A stretch of 64,000 bases of DNA. Origin: Semisulcospira habei (taxonomy: Eukaryota; Mollusca; Gastropoda; Semisulcospiridae). The position numbers were made by a program, and so were the translations under genes. The number at the start of each line of letters is the position of its first letter. The first letter of the stretch is position 1. Location of the stretch: contig BTPG01000003.1 in the NCBI GenBank assembly GCA_036245525.1, forward strand, positions 209,730,434 through 209,794,433, in the 5' to 3' direction. The notes under the pieces are model-generated. The model saw nothing but the letters and a program-made list of their open reading frames with translations, was not told the origin of the DNA and did no database searches. Shown here piece after piece: positions 1-11,293 of the stretch.

Positions 1-1016
1 GGTACCAGCCGATTCAGGAGCAGCCTTGCAAGGATTTTCCCAGCAATGGACAGCAGGGTAATTCCCCGATAGTTGGAACAGTCAGACTTCTCGCCTTTGT
101 TCTTGTACAGGGTGATAACGACTGCATCACGGAGATCTTTTGGTAGTGTTCCTTCCTCCCAGCAGCAGAGAAAGAGGTCATGGAGCTTGTTGTGCAGTGC
201 TGTGCCTCCATGTTTCCAGATCTCTGGCGGTATTCCATCAATGCCTGCTGCTTTGCCACTCTTGACTAAGCTCTATAACTTGAAATAAAATAGACATTTT
301 CTAGAAACTCTGGCGGTATTTTCTAGATGGCTGTGAGGGTCTCTTCAGCGGTGGGCGGTTCGTCCTATTCAACCTTTACTGGGAGGTGTGGGATTTGTAG
401 GACGACTGCTTCTTGAACAGTGCGCTCAGCGCTGAAGAGGCTCTGAAAGTATTCCGACCAGCGGTTCAAGATGGAGGTATTATCTGTGAGGAGTGCCTGG
501 CCATTCGCGCTTCGCAGGGGACTTTGTACCAGGTGCCTGGGACCATACACTGCTTTCAGTGCTTCGTAGAAGCCCCTGTAGTCACCATTGTCAGCACAAA
601 GCTGGGTCCTCTGTGCAAGTCTGGTCCACCACTCATTCTGGAGATCTCTGAGCTTGCGCTGGAGACTGCTGCAGACGAGGCGGAAGGCAGACTTCTTCAC
701 AGGGCAGGAAGGTTGGGCTAGGTGGGCCTGATGGGCGGCTCTTTTTTTTGCTATGTGTTCCTGGATCTCTACATCGTTTTCGTCAAACCAGTCTTTGTTC
801 TTCTTTCTGGCGAAACCCAAGACTTCTGCAGAGGATTTTGCAATAGCAGTTTTCAGTTGTTCCCAAAGTGTTTCAGGGGAGGAGTCTACTGGGTCCGCTG
901 TGTCTTTGAGCCTGCGCTGTAAATCTGTCTGAAAGGCAGCTTTCACATCGTCACGCTGAAGGCTGGCAACGTCAAGCTTTTTCTTGGGGGGCCACCCATT
1001 TCTTGGGTTTTGGCCA
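1..1016 (-). pseudogene. Non-LTR retrotransposon fragment (endonuclease-RT linker and start of RT)
   Basis: On the minus strand, 946-365 is an open frame of 193 codons typical of the linker between the endonuclease and reverse transcriptase of a non-LTR retrotransposon (basic, with WSEYFQSLFSAE near its end). Upstream, 1016-947 stays in frame (KKKLDVASLQRDD). Below 260 the minus strand reads as the RT N-terminus, with GIDGIPPEIWKHGG, ITLYKNKGEKSDCSNYRGI and ITLLSIAGKILARLL. The two parts are separated by a 44-base foreign segment at 265-308, and the window edge cuts the element. It may belong to the same family as the C2H2-tailed LINE at 7.8-8.3 and 23.5-24.7 kb, but the regions do not overlap, so this is inference. 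It is dead: neither full endonuclease nor full RT is present. Confidence 0.75.
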
Positions 1017-1398
1017 AGCGTGTAAAATGCAAAGAAGTACCCAACGGAGAAAGAAACACGCTTAGAAAAGACGGTTACAACACAATTTATTAATATTTTG
1101 GGTAAAACCGCTTTGTCAAAACAGACAAATCAACAGAGAGATCAGTCGCTACTTATCTTTATTCGCAGAAGGAATGTCACACATACACATTAAGTTGAAA
1201 AAACAAAAAAATGAATGTGAAAAAGAAGTATTCCATGAACTTGACCTTATTACAGACGCCTAATGCTGTGAAGACACCCATTTTCACTGTAATGCCAGTT
1301 TTTATGTGAGAGGCACCCACTTTATTGGTAGAAACCCATTTTTTTCTCCATCTAGTTTCTAGAAAATGTCTATTTTATTTCAAGTTATAGAGCTTAGT
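265..1398. repeat. Perfect 44-bp inverted repeat (265-308 and 1355-1398)
   Basis: The 44 bases at 265-308 recur as an exact reverse complement at 1355-1398, about 1.05 kb apart. The left arm lies inside the LINE fragment and interrupts it. Next to it the LINE motif CTCTGGCGGTATT occurs twice (about 223-236 and 307-320). Either a TIR pair or a template-switch/inversion scar fits; no target-site duplication is obvious. Confidence 0.8.
1018..1165. repeat. Half copy of a foldback MITE
   Basis: This segment starts AAGCGTGTAAAATGCAAAG and runs through GACGGTTACAACACAATTT. It matches the terminal inverted repeat of the complete element at 33682-33898 and then parts of its interior (GATCAGTCGCTACTTATC). 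Only one arm is seen here; another partial arm occurs near 40072-40105. Confidence 0.7.
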
Positions 1399-1430
1399 TA
1401 TAAGGTGAGTTCTATACAAAGTAAGGTTAA

Positions 1431-1845
1431 TGTTATACAGTCTACAAAATAATCCAGGCGTACATCAGATAAAAACAGAGCTATACACGCTGAAAACAAC
1501 CGAATAATAACACTCTTGTCATAAATCTTTATGTTGACAATGGTTTTCTTATCTTATTATTGTCTTTCGTCCCCAGCCGCTGTTTCGTTTGCAAAGGCAC
1601 ATGTTATACAGTATATAAAATGATCCAGGCGGACTAACCCCACAGTAACACTCTTGTAATAAATCTTTATGTTCACAATGGTTTTCTTATCTTATTATTG
1701 TCTTTCGGCCCCAGCCACTGTTTCGTTTGCAAAGTCACATGTTATACACTATACAAAATGATCCAGGCGTCTATCAGATAAAAACAAGCTATACACGCTG
1801 AAAACAACTCAATAATAACACTCCCGTAATAAATCTTTATGAAAA
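1431..1845. repeat. Imperfect tandem repeat, unit about 171 bp, 2.4 copies
   Basis: Three successive units begin TGTTATACA at 1431, 1602 and 1740. Each contains ATCCAGGCG, AATAAATCTTTATG and, in the first two, TTGTCTTTCG...CCAGCC.CTGTTTCG. The second unit is shortened to 138 bp by an internal deletion. Part of the unit (about 1561-1597) reappears inverted at 5543-5580, beyond the other end of the decayed gene at 1952-4329. Confidence 0.75.
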
Positions 1846-1951
1846 CGAAAAAGACGCGAGTGTGTTCTCTCGGAGAATCTCAATTCATTTCTTTTGTAAC
1901 TTTTTCAGTCTGTTGCGGATGTAATCCTTAATGTTTGTCCAGCGCCTATGT

Positions 1952-4329
1952 CTAAGTTGCAATTGCCTGCTGTATCTCGGCCTTTCCAGGAAGTTTGTTC
2001 ACGACGAGGTGTGTATGGAAATGAATTTGAACAGCGTTCTCTTCAGCTTTGCCCCATGGTTTCCTTGAAAATCTAGCTTTCTTTCGAAAAGGAGCTGACG
2101 CAGTACTGTCATCATCAAAACTATCTAGATTGTCATCAGGCTCTGGGTATCTTTTCTCTTTCATGCTCATTGATTCCTGTGTTGTTGACTTGGTACTTGC
2201 TTCATTCACTGGTGCTGTTTTCCCCGAGACCTCTCTGCGAGTTTCTGACGTGTCTTCCTTGTCAAAGTCAATCTCTTCATCGCCCAGCTCAGCTGTAATG
2301 CAACTCTCAAAATCGGTCATCCCATTGTTAAATGACAGAAGAATCTTTGCCACTTTTGCCTTTTGAAGGACGTCTTGAGGTTGGCGGTAGATATGGCGAT
2401 GTATCCGAATATCATGACCAAAGAAGTCTGCCAGCTGATCCTGGTCCAACTCCGAGATGGCCATTGACTCAGCCAAAGTTGCAACCTGATTTCGTAACTG
2501 AGTAAACGTGAACATGGCTGGGTATGACACGTTTGCTTGCAGCGCATGTGCCTTCAGAACATCATGGCCTCTGTAAGGCCTCTGACCAGAAGGTGTGGCA
2601 ACGATGTACTGGGAACCAGCGAGAGCTAGTACAGATTGTCTCATTTGAAGGATTTTGTCAACAGTTGTCATCATCTTCTTCGTCAGCAAAATGGGAACAT
2701 TCCTATTAAACTTGCGTCTGATTTCCACTCACTGAAAATGATTCATCATTTTCTTCTCAACCTCTGTGAGACCTTTCAAGATATCTTGATTGGTGATCGA
2801 TCCAAACTTAGCATTCTGGAAGTCTGATACCTTCATTCTCTGAACTTCTCCTCCTCGTTTTCCATTGAAAAGTGATATAGCGCAAAGTGTTGCTTTAACC
2901 ACTGTCGGATAATCTTCCGAAACCATCCTTGTATCAAGAAGCTCTTGGACCGTCCTCACATATTCACATGATGGGATCAGCTTGGATTTGTTCATGGTCA
3001 TTTTCCCGAACTACTGGGCTGCTGTAGCTTACACACAATCATACCAGTCCCCAGTAAAGACAGAGTCAAACAGCTGCGCCTCAGAGAGCTCCTGTCGCCA
3101 CCTGCCATCTGAACCATGCCCAAGCTGTTTGGATGCCTGCGACTGTTTGATCTTTGAACATTTTTTCAAGGCATGGCCTATGCGCATTGCGAGATTGCCT
3201 TTTTTGAAGTGATGTGTGTCCTCATCAAATTCTGCTAGCTCTTTTACAGCCAGTACAACATGATCAAAGCTAGCTGAATTGATCACAGCATTTACACTTG
3301 CGATTTTCATTTCTGACCTCACTCTGAGAATCTTTAATAGTCTCCCTAACTCCCGCATCCTCGAGCTTATTTGTCCAGCCGTGTGTTCTTTAATGTCCTT
3401 AAGGTCAAATAATCAGTCTCTTTCCATACTCAAGAAGCAAGGGGTCAGTTGTGATGAGATGGCTTATCTCATCATCTCTCTGTCTGGCTAATACCTTATG
3501 ATAGAAGGAAGAGTCAACGTCTAAAGGTATTGGAAGATTTAGCCTCCCACGTCATGCTGCGTCACCTTGTTTAGCAAACTAAAACTCTTCTGGTTTCTGA
3601 CAGCAATGTTTTGAGTGTACAGAGATCAGCTTTCTTTGATAGAGCCCTTTGCAATGGCTACAGGCGAGAAGGTCTTCAACGTTGCAACTGTTGGTGCGAT
3701 ACTCAGGAATCAAACATCCTGATTTCTTTTGAAGAACGGCAACATTATGCATGTAATCACCGTTCTTGTAGTCTGATCCATGCTTGACGTCTTTGCTTCG
3801 TCCCTTTTTTCATTGACAAAATTTTAGCAACTTCTGCCTCATCAGCATGGACATCTTGCGTGCTCATTTTTAAGACAAGCTTGCTACAGAATTTGCACGC
3901 ATGTTTCTTGTCCCATTTGTACTTTCCTTTCCCTCTCTGTGACACGTGCACACCTGTTTCTTCTGAAAGCGCTCTTTCCCCACCACCAACGTCATGTTCC
4001 TTCTGCCTATTCACATTCTCATTGCCACCCCCTAATTCACCAGGTTCCGCACACTGCACCTTGCTGGTACTTGCTTCACTGACACCTGCCCACCCTGAAC
4101 CTGCCACTTTGAAATCTAACATAGTCAATACAATACTGTCTGTATCGGAGTTCCCAAAGTTTGATGGCAACCCACAGTCTGAATCCTGTGAGCTCCAGCC
4201 AGGAACAAACTCCTCATCATCACTGTCATTGTATTGCGATGAGCTTGCACTCTTAGGTCCATCCCAGGCTCCATTTTCCAAATGAAAAAAAGAAAAAAAA
4301 AACACTGCATTAGGACAGAAATAGCCCAA
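1952..4329 (-). pseudogene. Decayed zinc-finger / tyrosine-recombinase gene (Crypton-like or related)
   Basis: Reading the minus strand from 4329: an acidic N-terminus, then a CxxC zinc finger (HACKFCSKLVLKM...HADEAEVAKIL, about 3920-3790). After a frameshift near 3775 comes a second finger (CSHCKGLYQRKLISVHSKHC) and a helical linker (DDEISHLITTDPLLLEYGKR, MRELGRLLKILRV). The C-terminal part has tyrosine-recombinase boxes: box I arginine in FNGKRGGEVQRM (about 2870), a second arginine in FTFTQLRNQVATL, then FFGHDIRIHRHIYR with the HxxR-like histidine and the candidate nucleophilic tyrosine. A charged tail ends at 1952. Disabling lesions are the frameshift and several in-frame stops, including 3029-3031, about 3014 and a TGA at 2729-2731 inside the recombinase domain. 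Such domains mediate DNA strand exchange through a covalent tyrosine link. Whether it was a transposon ORF or a host gene cannot be told from here. Confidence 0.7.
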
Positions 4330-5930
4330 TTTTGGTTTAAGGGGCCTTGCAGAAGAATAAAAAGAGTAATCCTGTGTATGACCGATTTACATATCTGTGA
4401 CATCGGTGACAAGGGCTGGCTTCTACAGCAACAAAATCCATGTTTTCTGAAAATGTAAGCATTTTTCACACATCTGTCAACCCAGCGTGACCCTTTGTGA
4501 GAGGTCACTCAAATTGGTATGATTACAAAGGTCTTGCCACAAAGTATCCTTGGGCCAAGCTTGAAGAATGTGGCTTGAATAGTCTTTGAGAAAATGCCAC
4601 TGTTAAAGTTTACCACGAACGACGGAAGGACGGATGGACGACCAGTGGCCCAGAACATAAACTCACTTTTGCTTCGCATGCGAGCCAATAAAATGAGACT
4701 GATCATAGAATCACTTACCAGTTTGTAATTGGGGGCATTCCAATGCCGTCTATGCCCCCTCCTACCAGACGCACCCTCTCTGGCAGAGATACTGCATGGG
4801 CTATCCTTCTGCTGCGCAGGCAGCTGACTAATTTTGTCATGAGCCTTGGTCATGTGCCAGGAAGGGGCGTGCTTGTCCACTTCCATAGATCCCGATGGTT
4901 CTGGACATCCTGCTGCCATCTGGCGCTGGGTGTGTGCAGAAAGTCCTGAGTGCGGCAAAACAGTGCTGCAAACATGTCAAATGCAACCATTTGAACTTGA
5001 CATTTTGGATCAGATATACATAATTACTGCAGTACCCCGTGCCCCCTACGAACAATAACTGGTAATACAGTAAAAAGCGACAACTTTGCACAATCCGAAA
5101 AAGCTGTTCGTGGATGTCTGTTCCTGGAATCGCGAGACAGTTTTGCTTACGAGGATTGAATTGAAATACACACTGAAATCTGCAGCATCATCCTGTTTTT
5201 ACGTATGTGTGGTGAAGTTACTTTTCGATCGCAATCACACATGTCAGAAAAAAAGCAACAAAATCGCGTGACAGATTGATCTTGTAATGGTGTTATTGGA
5301 CGAATTCTTTTTTTTATTGAAAAAGAAAGCTTTTGTTAAAATCGTGTGGTTCTATTATCTTTGAGGAATCCAGACTGATAGGCTGACGACTGGCCGCATA
5401 GCAGACGTCTTTTCTCGAAGCGGGTCAGTATCGGCTGACTGTGCAATTGTATCGAATTGGGAGCATCTCAGTCAAATAACTGCGCTGAATAAGTACACTT
5501 GGGCATGCTCTTAAATAAAAAAAAAATATTGCAAAACATTTACCTTTGCAAACGAAACAGCAGTGCAGGACGAAAGACAATGGTGTCAGTTTTGCTGAGA
5601 CCGCAAGGCGATAAGGGGAAACAACTCAGTTCATGTCACTGTGCAGTCGACCAATCAGTATGAAGCTGATCTATAACTAAGGAAGTTGACATCACACAGG
5701 GGCCCTGCTTCCATGGCAACACACAACACGAGTGCGTCGCAAACACAAAACATCATGTAAACAACTCAAAATGGGAGAAACTGATTTCTTTTACTTTTTA
5801 TAACTTTTTACCACAAGACAATACAGAAACAACCTCAGAAAAAATGGATGTCTGACTTGGGCACCCATAATTTTACACACACCCATTTTTCATAAGGATG
5901 GTAAAGAAAGCCACCCATTTTAGGGGTTTT
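4330..5930. other. Intergenic stretch with degraded repeats, no gene seen
   Basis: No supported gene. About 4511-4690 contains GACGGATGGACGACCAGTGG and resembles a block at 51545-51595, so it is probably a dispersed repeat. 5543-5580 is the inverted copy of part of the 171 bp tandem unit. The remaining open frames are short and featureless. Confidence 0.6.
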
Positions 5931-5933
5931 TGT

Positions 5934-5934
<1 letters not shown>

Positions 5935-6003
<69 letters not shown>

Positions 6004-6018
6004 TCATAACACACACAT

Positions 6019-6069
<51 letters not shown>

Positions 6070-6270
6070 AACAAGAAACCATCAACAACAAAACAACCCC
6101 CCCCCCCCCAAAAGAAAACCCAAACAAAACAACAACAACAACAACAAAAAATCCACCAAACCCTCCCCCCCCCCACCCCCCACCAAAAACAAAAACACCC
6201 AAACAAACAAAACATCAAGCAAAAAACACCAAACTAAAAACAAACAAAACCCCTTCCCCAGAAACAACAA
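5935..6270. repeat. CA microsatellites followed by an A/C-rich tract
   Basis: 5935-6000 and 6025-6064 are CA dinucleotide runs. 6095-6270 is almost entirely A and C on the plus strand, with poly-C and AAC/AAAC runs. Long open frames here are artefacts of the repeat. Confidence 0.95.
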
Positions 6271-6274
6271 CAAC

Positions 6275-6523
6275 AGAGATAGAACAATAGAGATTTGAAA
6301 GCTTCAAAGTCAATAATGCCGCATCAAACGATAAATCACGCCATTTTAGATAATAACAACATCGACCCACCATCACCTCCCCACCATCACCAAATCACCC
6401 CTTTAATTTTTAAAAAATGGCGACCATGATCAGTGCGGCATTATCGATTTTGATACATTTCAAATCTCTATTGTTCTATCTCTATAACTATTGTCTCTGG
6501 TAATACCTAATCATGCACTGTTA
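6275..6523. mobile_element. Short TIR element (MITE), copy 1
   Basis: The core 6275-6483 (209 bp) is bounded by inverted repeats beginning AGAGATAGAACAATAGAG and ending CTCTATTGTTCTATCTCT. It matches 24842-25052 in the opposite orientation at roughly 90% identity by eye. Homology continues about 40 bp beyond the core (ACTATTGTCTCTG...CCTAATCATGCACTG), so the mobile unit is longer than the TIR-bounded core. No coding capacity. Confidence 0.85.
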
Positions 6524-6948
6524 ATTTAAAAAAAAATGACGAACATTACCAATACACTTTGTTCCGATCGTGGCCATTAGAGCAACGTAACGTTACCCCT
6601 GGTGATCACACACACTACACATGGCAAAGGAATGTTTAATTACCTGCAGACACCTCTAGTTAAAACCTCTGGTATCTGGCTACCTCGTACTGAGTACATG
6701 AGGTTTTACAAGAAACTAAGATTCTCAAGAGCCCGTATTCTTATAAGCTGGCACACAGAGTCAAATTCTTAAGATCTCTAGGCCTGTCTCTCGTTTCCAC
6801 ATGATTTTAGTCAGATGTCTCTCGTTATGAGTTAGGCTGTCAGGGTTTAACTGCTACATTTTAAAGGTGTGTTTTGCCTGGCTGTGTACATGTGAGCAGA
6901 GATTTATTGATTTTTTGATGCCCGCCTGCTTTTATCTGCTTGTCTCTT

Positions 6949-7016
<68 letters not shown>

Positions 7017-7837
7017 TACACACACACACACTATCACACACACACACATACATACTAGCATACTAACACAAACACACACACTAACACACACACTATCACA
7101 CACACACTAACATACATACTAACATACTAACATATACAACAAAACATTAAGTACTTACCTTGCTACACACGCACACACCGTTTACACAAAGGTAATATCC
7201 CATGGCAAAACATACTGACAGAGCTACAAGGACAGCTTAATGCAAATCTTTTTGCGTGCATAGGCACGACTTTTCCTCAGAAATCATGACGAGACAGTCT
7301 TTTGAAATTTCAGTGCAAACAGGGCAGGTTTTCATGACTCACTGCAGGTGAACAAGACGACAGCTTTCCATGTTGACTGTACACTGGTTTAAACAAAACA
7401 GGTAATAGCACATCTATACTGACATTTAAATCAGGTCTCTCTCTGTGTGAGGTGGCTAATGAGACATGTATGTAAATGCGTTATTCATGTTACCTACAGA
7501 ACCTAGGTAACAACACAATAGCATACACCAAACATGAGTAACAGCACTGGCAGGCCATTCAGCATAACAAAAGTCATTATTTGACACAAATATAGTTAAC
7601 GCGACCCAATTTATGAGGAGTTCTCAGGAGTGCTGGAGTGTATTAGGCCGTTAGTCTATGCCGTGTCTCGTGGGAAATGTATGTCGTCAAGTCTCGCCAG
7701 CCTACTCGCAAAGAGAGATCAAACAGTACAGCTACAGTACAGTTGTAAAACGGGAGCCAAGCCCGGGGCTCTTGAGGATCTGACCTGTGTCAGCTCATAA
7801 GAATTTGGGCTCCTGAGGATCTTACTCTACCTTACAT
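6524..7837. other. Non-coding stretch with CA/CACT microsatellite at 6949-7137
   Basis: A CA run (6949-7011) degrades into CACTATCACACA and ACATACTAACA variants up to about 7137. I see no gene or recognisable transposon in the remainder. Confidence 0.7.
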
Positions 7838-8268
7838 CTCTCTTGGTTCTCTTGGCTTGACTTCGCGAACGAAGATTTATAGGAGTTGCCCACGACGTCT
7901 GCAGGCTTGTTCGTGGCTGCGGAGGCCAATCCGAGACAGGCAGGTTCGACCGCAGTGGCTGCAGGGGAAGGTATGGCCGGGGTTCTGAGCTGCGGCATCT
8001 CTGTTTTTTCTCCTGAGCCGCTTGTCCTTAAGGCTAGCTCTGTGAGAGTCCTCAAAGGAGACAGCTGCCTTGTAAATGGTGGAGCGCCAGGTGTCACGGT
8101 CCGCAGCAAGCGAAGACCACTGGTGGTGGTCGATTTGGCAGGCACTAAGTGACTTCTTGAGACAGTCTTTGTATCTCTTCTTTGGTGCCCCTCTGTCACG
8201 GTGTCCAGTAGCAAGCTCGCCGAACAGGGTGATCTTTGGTAGGCGATGATCCTCCATCCTGGAGACCT
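7838..8268 (-). mobile_element. 5'-truncated LINE tail with target-site duplication
   Basis: The minus strand encodes the C-terminus of a non-LTR retrotransposon: HRLPKITLFGELATGHRD, GAPKKRYKDCLKKSLSACQI, DRDTWRSTIYKAAV and a C2H2 finger, CSHCGRTCLSRIGLRSHEQA. It is nearly identical to 23480-23899. The sequence ACCTTACAT occurs on both sides (about 7828-7836 and 8267-8275), as expected for a 5'-truncated target-primed insertion. Confidence 0.85.
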
Positions 8269-8687
8269 TACATAGAGAGAGCCGTTTACCCACCTGTGTA
8301 GTCTAATATTGCCACGCGCCAGAGTTGAATGCCTTTTGTGAGGCAATCATAGCACTTGTCACCCTTCTATTCAATTTCAGGTATGCTGGGGGACACATTC
8401 CTTTCAAGCCGCGGCACGCTTATATGAATAAGCTGGCACGCGTCTGCAGTTTTTGAAAAGGTCGGCCCAACAAAAGCCTCTCACAGCTATTACCTTTTTC
8501 AACCACTGAGAGGTGTCAAAGATCAGTTTAATATACTGAACAGGGACAGAATGCTTCTTTGAAAAGAGGGCCAACAATTACTAAGAGGTTCACAGCTCGG
8601 CTCAGTATACTAACCAGATTTACTAACAAAGGGACAAATGTGTTCATAAAGTTTATTTCACTTATTATTATTATTTGTTTATATAAA

Positions 8688-9224
8688 ATGAACCAAGACG
8701 AATTGTTACTGTTTAATGATATCAGCACTGTAGAGAACAGAGACTTAGACTCAAAAAAGGAACGTCTTTTGTCTGTAATTGTTTCCGGAAAGTCAAAAGC
8801 TTATCTTGGAAAACAGTATACAGCAGATGATATTGAATCACTCACCGCTGATGAACTAATTAAACTAAATGCTAAATATGATAATCATATCGCTTCACTA
8901 ATGACTCGTGATCTGAGTCGATCTCTCGTCTGTCTATACACAAAGGCTGTTAGTCACTTTGTTGAAGTCGATACAGACGGATTAAGTTGTGACTTGGGTT
9001 CGAATCCAATAGTATCAAGCGCAATAGGCAAATTAGCATGTGTTATGTATTACAGGTTCGGTAATGATCTCGCGCCTGTCGTAACCCTCCTTGTTATGGG
9101 GAGTCATATTGATTTTTCGAAATTAAATTTGTTTGGAAAAGAAAATGATGGACGACCCACAGACGACGCCACAACCGAACCCCATCCCTGTCACAACACA
9201 GATTCAAACTGTGACCAAAACTAA
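8688..9224 (+). CDS. Polinton-associated protein of unknown function, about 178 aa
   Basis: The start ATG at 8688 is chosen because it follows the TATATAAA string shared with other genes of the element; an earlier in-frame start at 8559 would add about 43 residues outside the compact gene. The protein is helical and soluble-looking, with an acidic N-terminus (MNQDELLLFND), a central DDIESLTADELIKLNAKYDN segment and a hydrophobic C-terminal third (ACVMYYRFGNDLAPVVTLLV). My impression is that similar proteins accompany Polinton-type integrases in marine invertebrates; this was not checked. It is one of the few genes of the element without a lesion. Its end overlaps the next gene. Confidence 0.6.
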   Translation: MNQDELLLFNDISTVENRDLDSKKERLLSVIVSGKSKAYLGKQYTADDIESLTADELIKLNAKYDNHIASLMTRDLSRSLVCLYTKAVSHFVEVDTDGLSCDLGSNPIVSSAIGKLACVMYYRFGNDLAPVVTLLVMGSHIDFSKLNLFGKENDGRPTDDATTEPHPCHNTDSNCDQN

Positions 9225-11256
9225 AAACCCAGGTTGGATAGAGGCAGGAAAAAGATTAGCTGAATGGAACAGACAAAAACAATTACAGCTTCAGGTGCTA
9301 ACACAAAATGGTCATGTAACTGACCCACCGTGAGGACCGTCAGGTCCGTTAACAACCCCATTGGTGTCACCCCCGCCACACCCACATCAAAGTGAGAGAC
9401 TAACAACTGAGTCTAAACCCGAAACAACAAAATATATAATTGCCGGATTTGTTGTTGGATTTGGTTTTGCAGGGTACCAATTATACAAAAATATAAGCCC
9501 CACACTCGAACAATGTCCAAAAAATCTATCTATCTGTCTATCTATAACCCGAAGTCTTGCCGACCATTGGGGCACCACTGATGACTTGGCAACCAGCTCT
9601 CTCCATTCCTCTCTGTTCTCTGCCATTCTTAGCATATCACCCAGCCTCAGTCCTGTCCACTCTGAGATATTGTCCTCCCATCTTTTCCTGTCTTCCTCTC
9701 CTTCGTCCTCCTTGCACAGTGCCTTGCAGGATTGTTTTGGCAAGCCTTGCTGAACGTGTGACATGCCCATACCACTTCAGTTTGTGTTTTTTCACAATGG
9801 CTAATAGGTCTTCATAGGGCCCGATGGCTTGCCTGATTCTGCTTCCCACTTCCTCGTTCGTGATGTGATCTCTCTATGAAATGCCAAGCAGCCTTCAAAA
9901 ACATCTCATTTCAGTGGCTTGTATCCTCCTTTGAAGGTCTGCTGTGAGGGTCCATGACTCGCAGGCATACAAGAACACTGAGATGACTAAGGAGCGCATC
10001 AGTCTGATCTTGGAGCAGAGTGTTATGTTTCTGTCCTTCCATATGGTCTTCAATCTTGTCAGTGCTGTTGTTGTCTGCGCAATCCTGGACAGTATTTCTG
10101 GTTTGATCCCTCATCTGTCACAATGGCTCCTAAGTATTTGAATTTATTAACTGTTTCTAGTTTTTGGCTTCCAATCATGACACCAGTGCCAATGCCACTG
10201 GTGTTATTTGTCATCAATTTGGTCTTCTCTGCACTGATTTCCATCCCATACGCAATGGCTGTACTGTCCAGCTTTTCCATCAGCTGAGCTAGCTCCTTCT
10301 CTGTTCCTGCAAGGCCATCAATGTCGTCCGCAAAGCGCAAGTTCGTGATTGTTCTGCCTCCAATACTGACAGTTCCTTCATGATCTTTCAGAGCGTCCAT
10401 CATGATTCTTTCCAGGAAGATGTTGAAAAGAGTAGGTGAGAGCAAGCAGCCTTGTCTGACTCTGACTGTAGTCCTAAATCAGTTTCCTATTTTGCCATTG
10501 AAGCAGACTGCGCTAGTGGCCTTGTTGTAAAGGTTTGCTATGACTGATCAGGTTAGCATTTATGTTGTATAGCTTTATGGTGGACCAAAGGGCTGCATGC
10601 CACACCCTGTCAAACGCTTTCTTAAAATCCACAAAGACATGATAGAGGTCTTGCTGGTGCTGGAGGAACTTCTCACATAGAACTCTCAGGTTGAAGATCT
10701 GCTCAGTTGTGCTGCGCCCTGGTCTGAAGCCTGCCTGTTCCTCAGTTATGATTTCCTCTGCCTGTGGCTTCAGCCTGTTCAGTATGATCTTTAACATGAC
10801 TTTGCTTGGGTGGCATATAAGACTGATCGTGCGATAATTCTGGCATTGATGTAAGTTGCCTTTTTCGGGGAGAGTTATTATAAGTGATTGGGTCCATGGT
10901 GTGGGCCAATCCCCTGACTGCCAGATCTTATTGCAGATAGTTAGTAAGGCGCTTATCATGTCTTCTCCCCCTTCTTGGACTAGTTCTGCAGGGATGTTGT
11001 CTGCTCCTGCTGCCTTCCTTTTTTCAGCGACTTCACTGCAGCCTCTACTTCTTCTCGGAGGATGGGATAGTTGCCATTGTTGGTCACGAGTGGGTTGACA
11101 AGTATGCCTGGGTCCCCTGTAGCTCGGTGGTTGTACAAATCTGAGCAGTACTCTGTCCATCTCTTCATCCCAAAAATCAGACACTCCAAAAACAAAACCA
11201 GAAGTCGCCACATTACCAGTAACACCCAAAGCCGTCGACCCATTTTACATGCAGTA
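9148..11256 (+). pseudogene. Small membrane protein gene split by a LINE
   Basis: Begins at ATG 9148 inside the end of the previous gene. The polar N-terminal region contains NPGWIEAGKRLAEWNRQKQ and ends at a stop near 9331. In another frame, 9430-9514 encodes a glycine-rich membrane helix (YIIAGFVVGFGFAGYQLY). The RTE-like LINE then intervenes, and after it 11170-11256 resumes open sequence (TKPEVATLPVTPKAVDPFYM) to a stop. Treating these as one gene is inference from order and from the LINE's target-site duplication. Function unknown; one membrane span suggests a virion-membrane or assembly role. Confidence 0.45.
9521..11169 (-). mobile_element. 5'-truncated RTE-like LINE inserted in the Polinton-like element
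   Basis: Minus-strand fragments in order: pre-RT linker (FGMKRWTEYCSDLYNH), RT fingers (ADNIPAELVQEGG, LPEKGNLHQCQNYRTISL, EEQAGFRPGRSTTEQIFNLR), catalytic-region start (VFVDFKKAFDRVWH), FADD box (NLRFADDIDGLAG, 10445-10059), and the C-terminal LKWYGHVTRSARLAKTILQG (9849-9637). Frameshifts and stops make it inactive. The 3' end carries a (TATC)n tail at 9524-9545, and CCAAAAA(A)TC flanks both ends (9517-9526 and 11170-11178). The clade call rests on C-terminal motifs and is moderate. Confidence 0.85.
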
Positions 11257-11293
11257 AATAAATTTATTATTTTAATTTTTATTGCATTAGAAA

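Noticed and set aside
4509..4958. Minus-strand 149-codon ORF downstream of the recombinase fossil
   Set aside because: It overlaps a dispersed repeat and has no domain or conserved-looking composition.
5835..6298. Long open frames of alternating His-Thr or Val-Cys
   Set aside because: They are produced by CA dinucleotide runs; the same applies to AT, CT and GA runs at 35.3, 43.7, 50.4, 52.1 and 56.7 kb.
8559..8687. Upstream extension of the first Polinton ORF
   Set aside because: The ATG at 8688 has the element's AT start signature; the extension is of different composition and would enlarge the otherwise compact layout.
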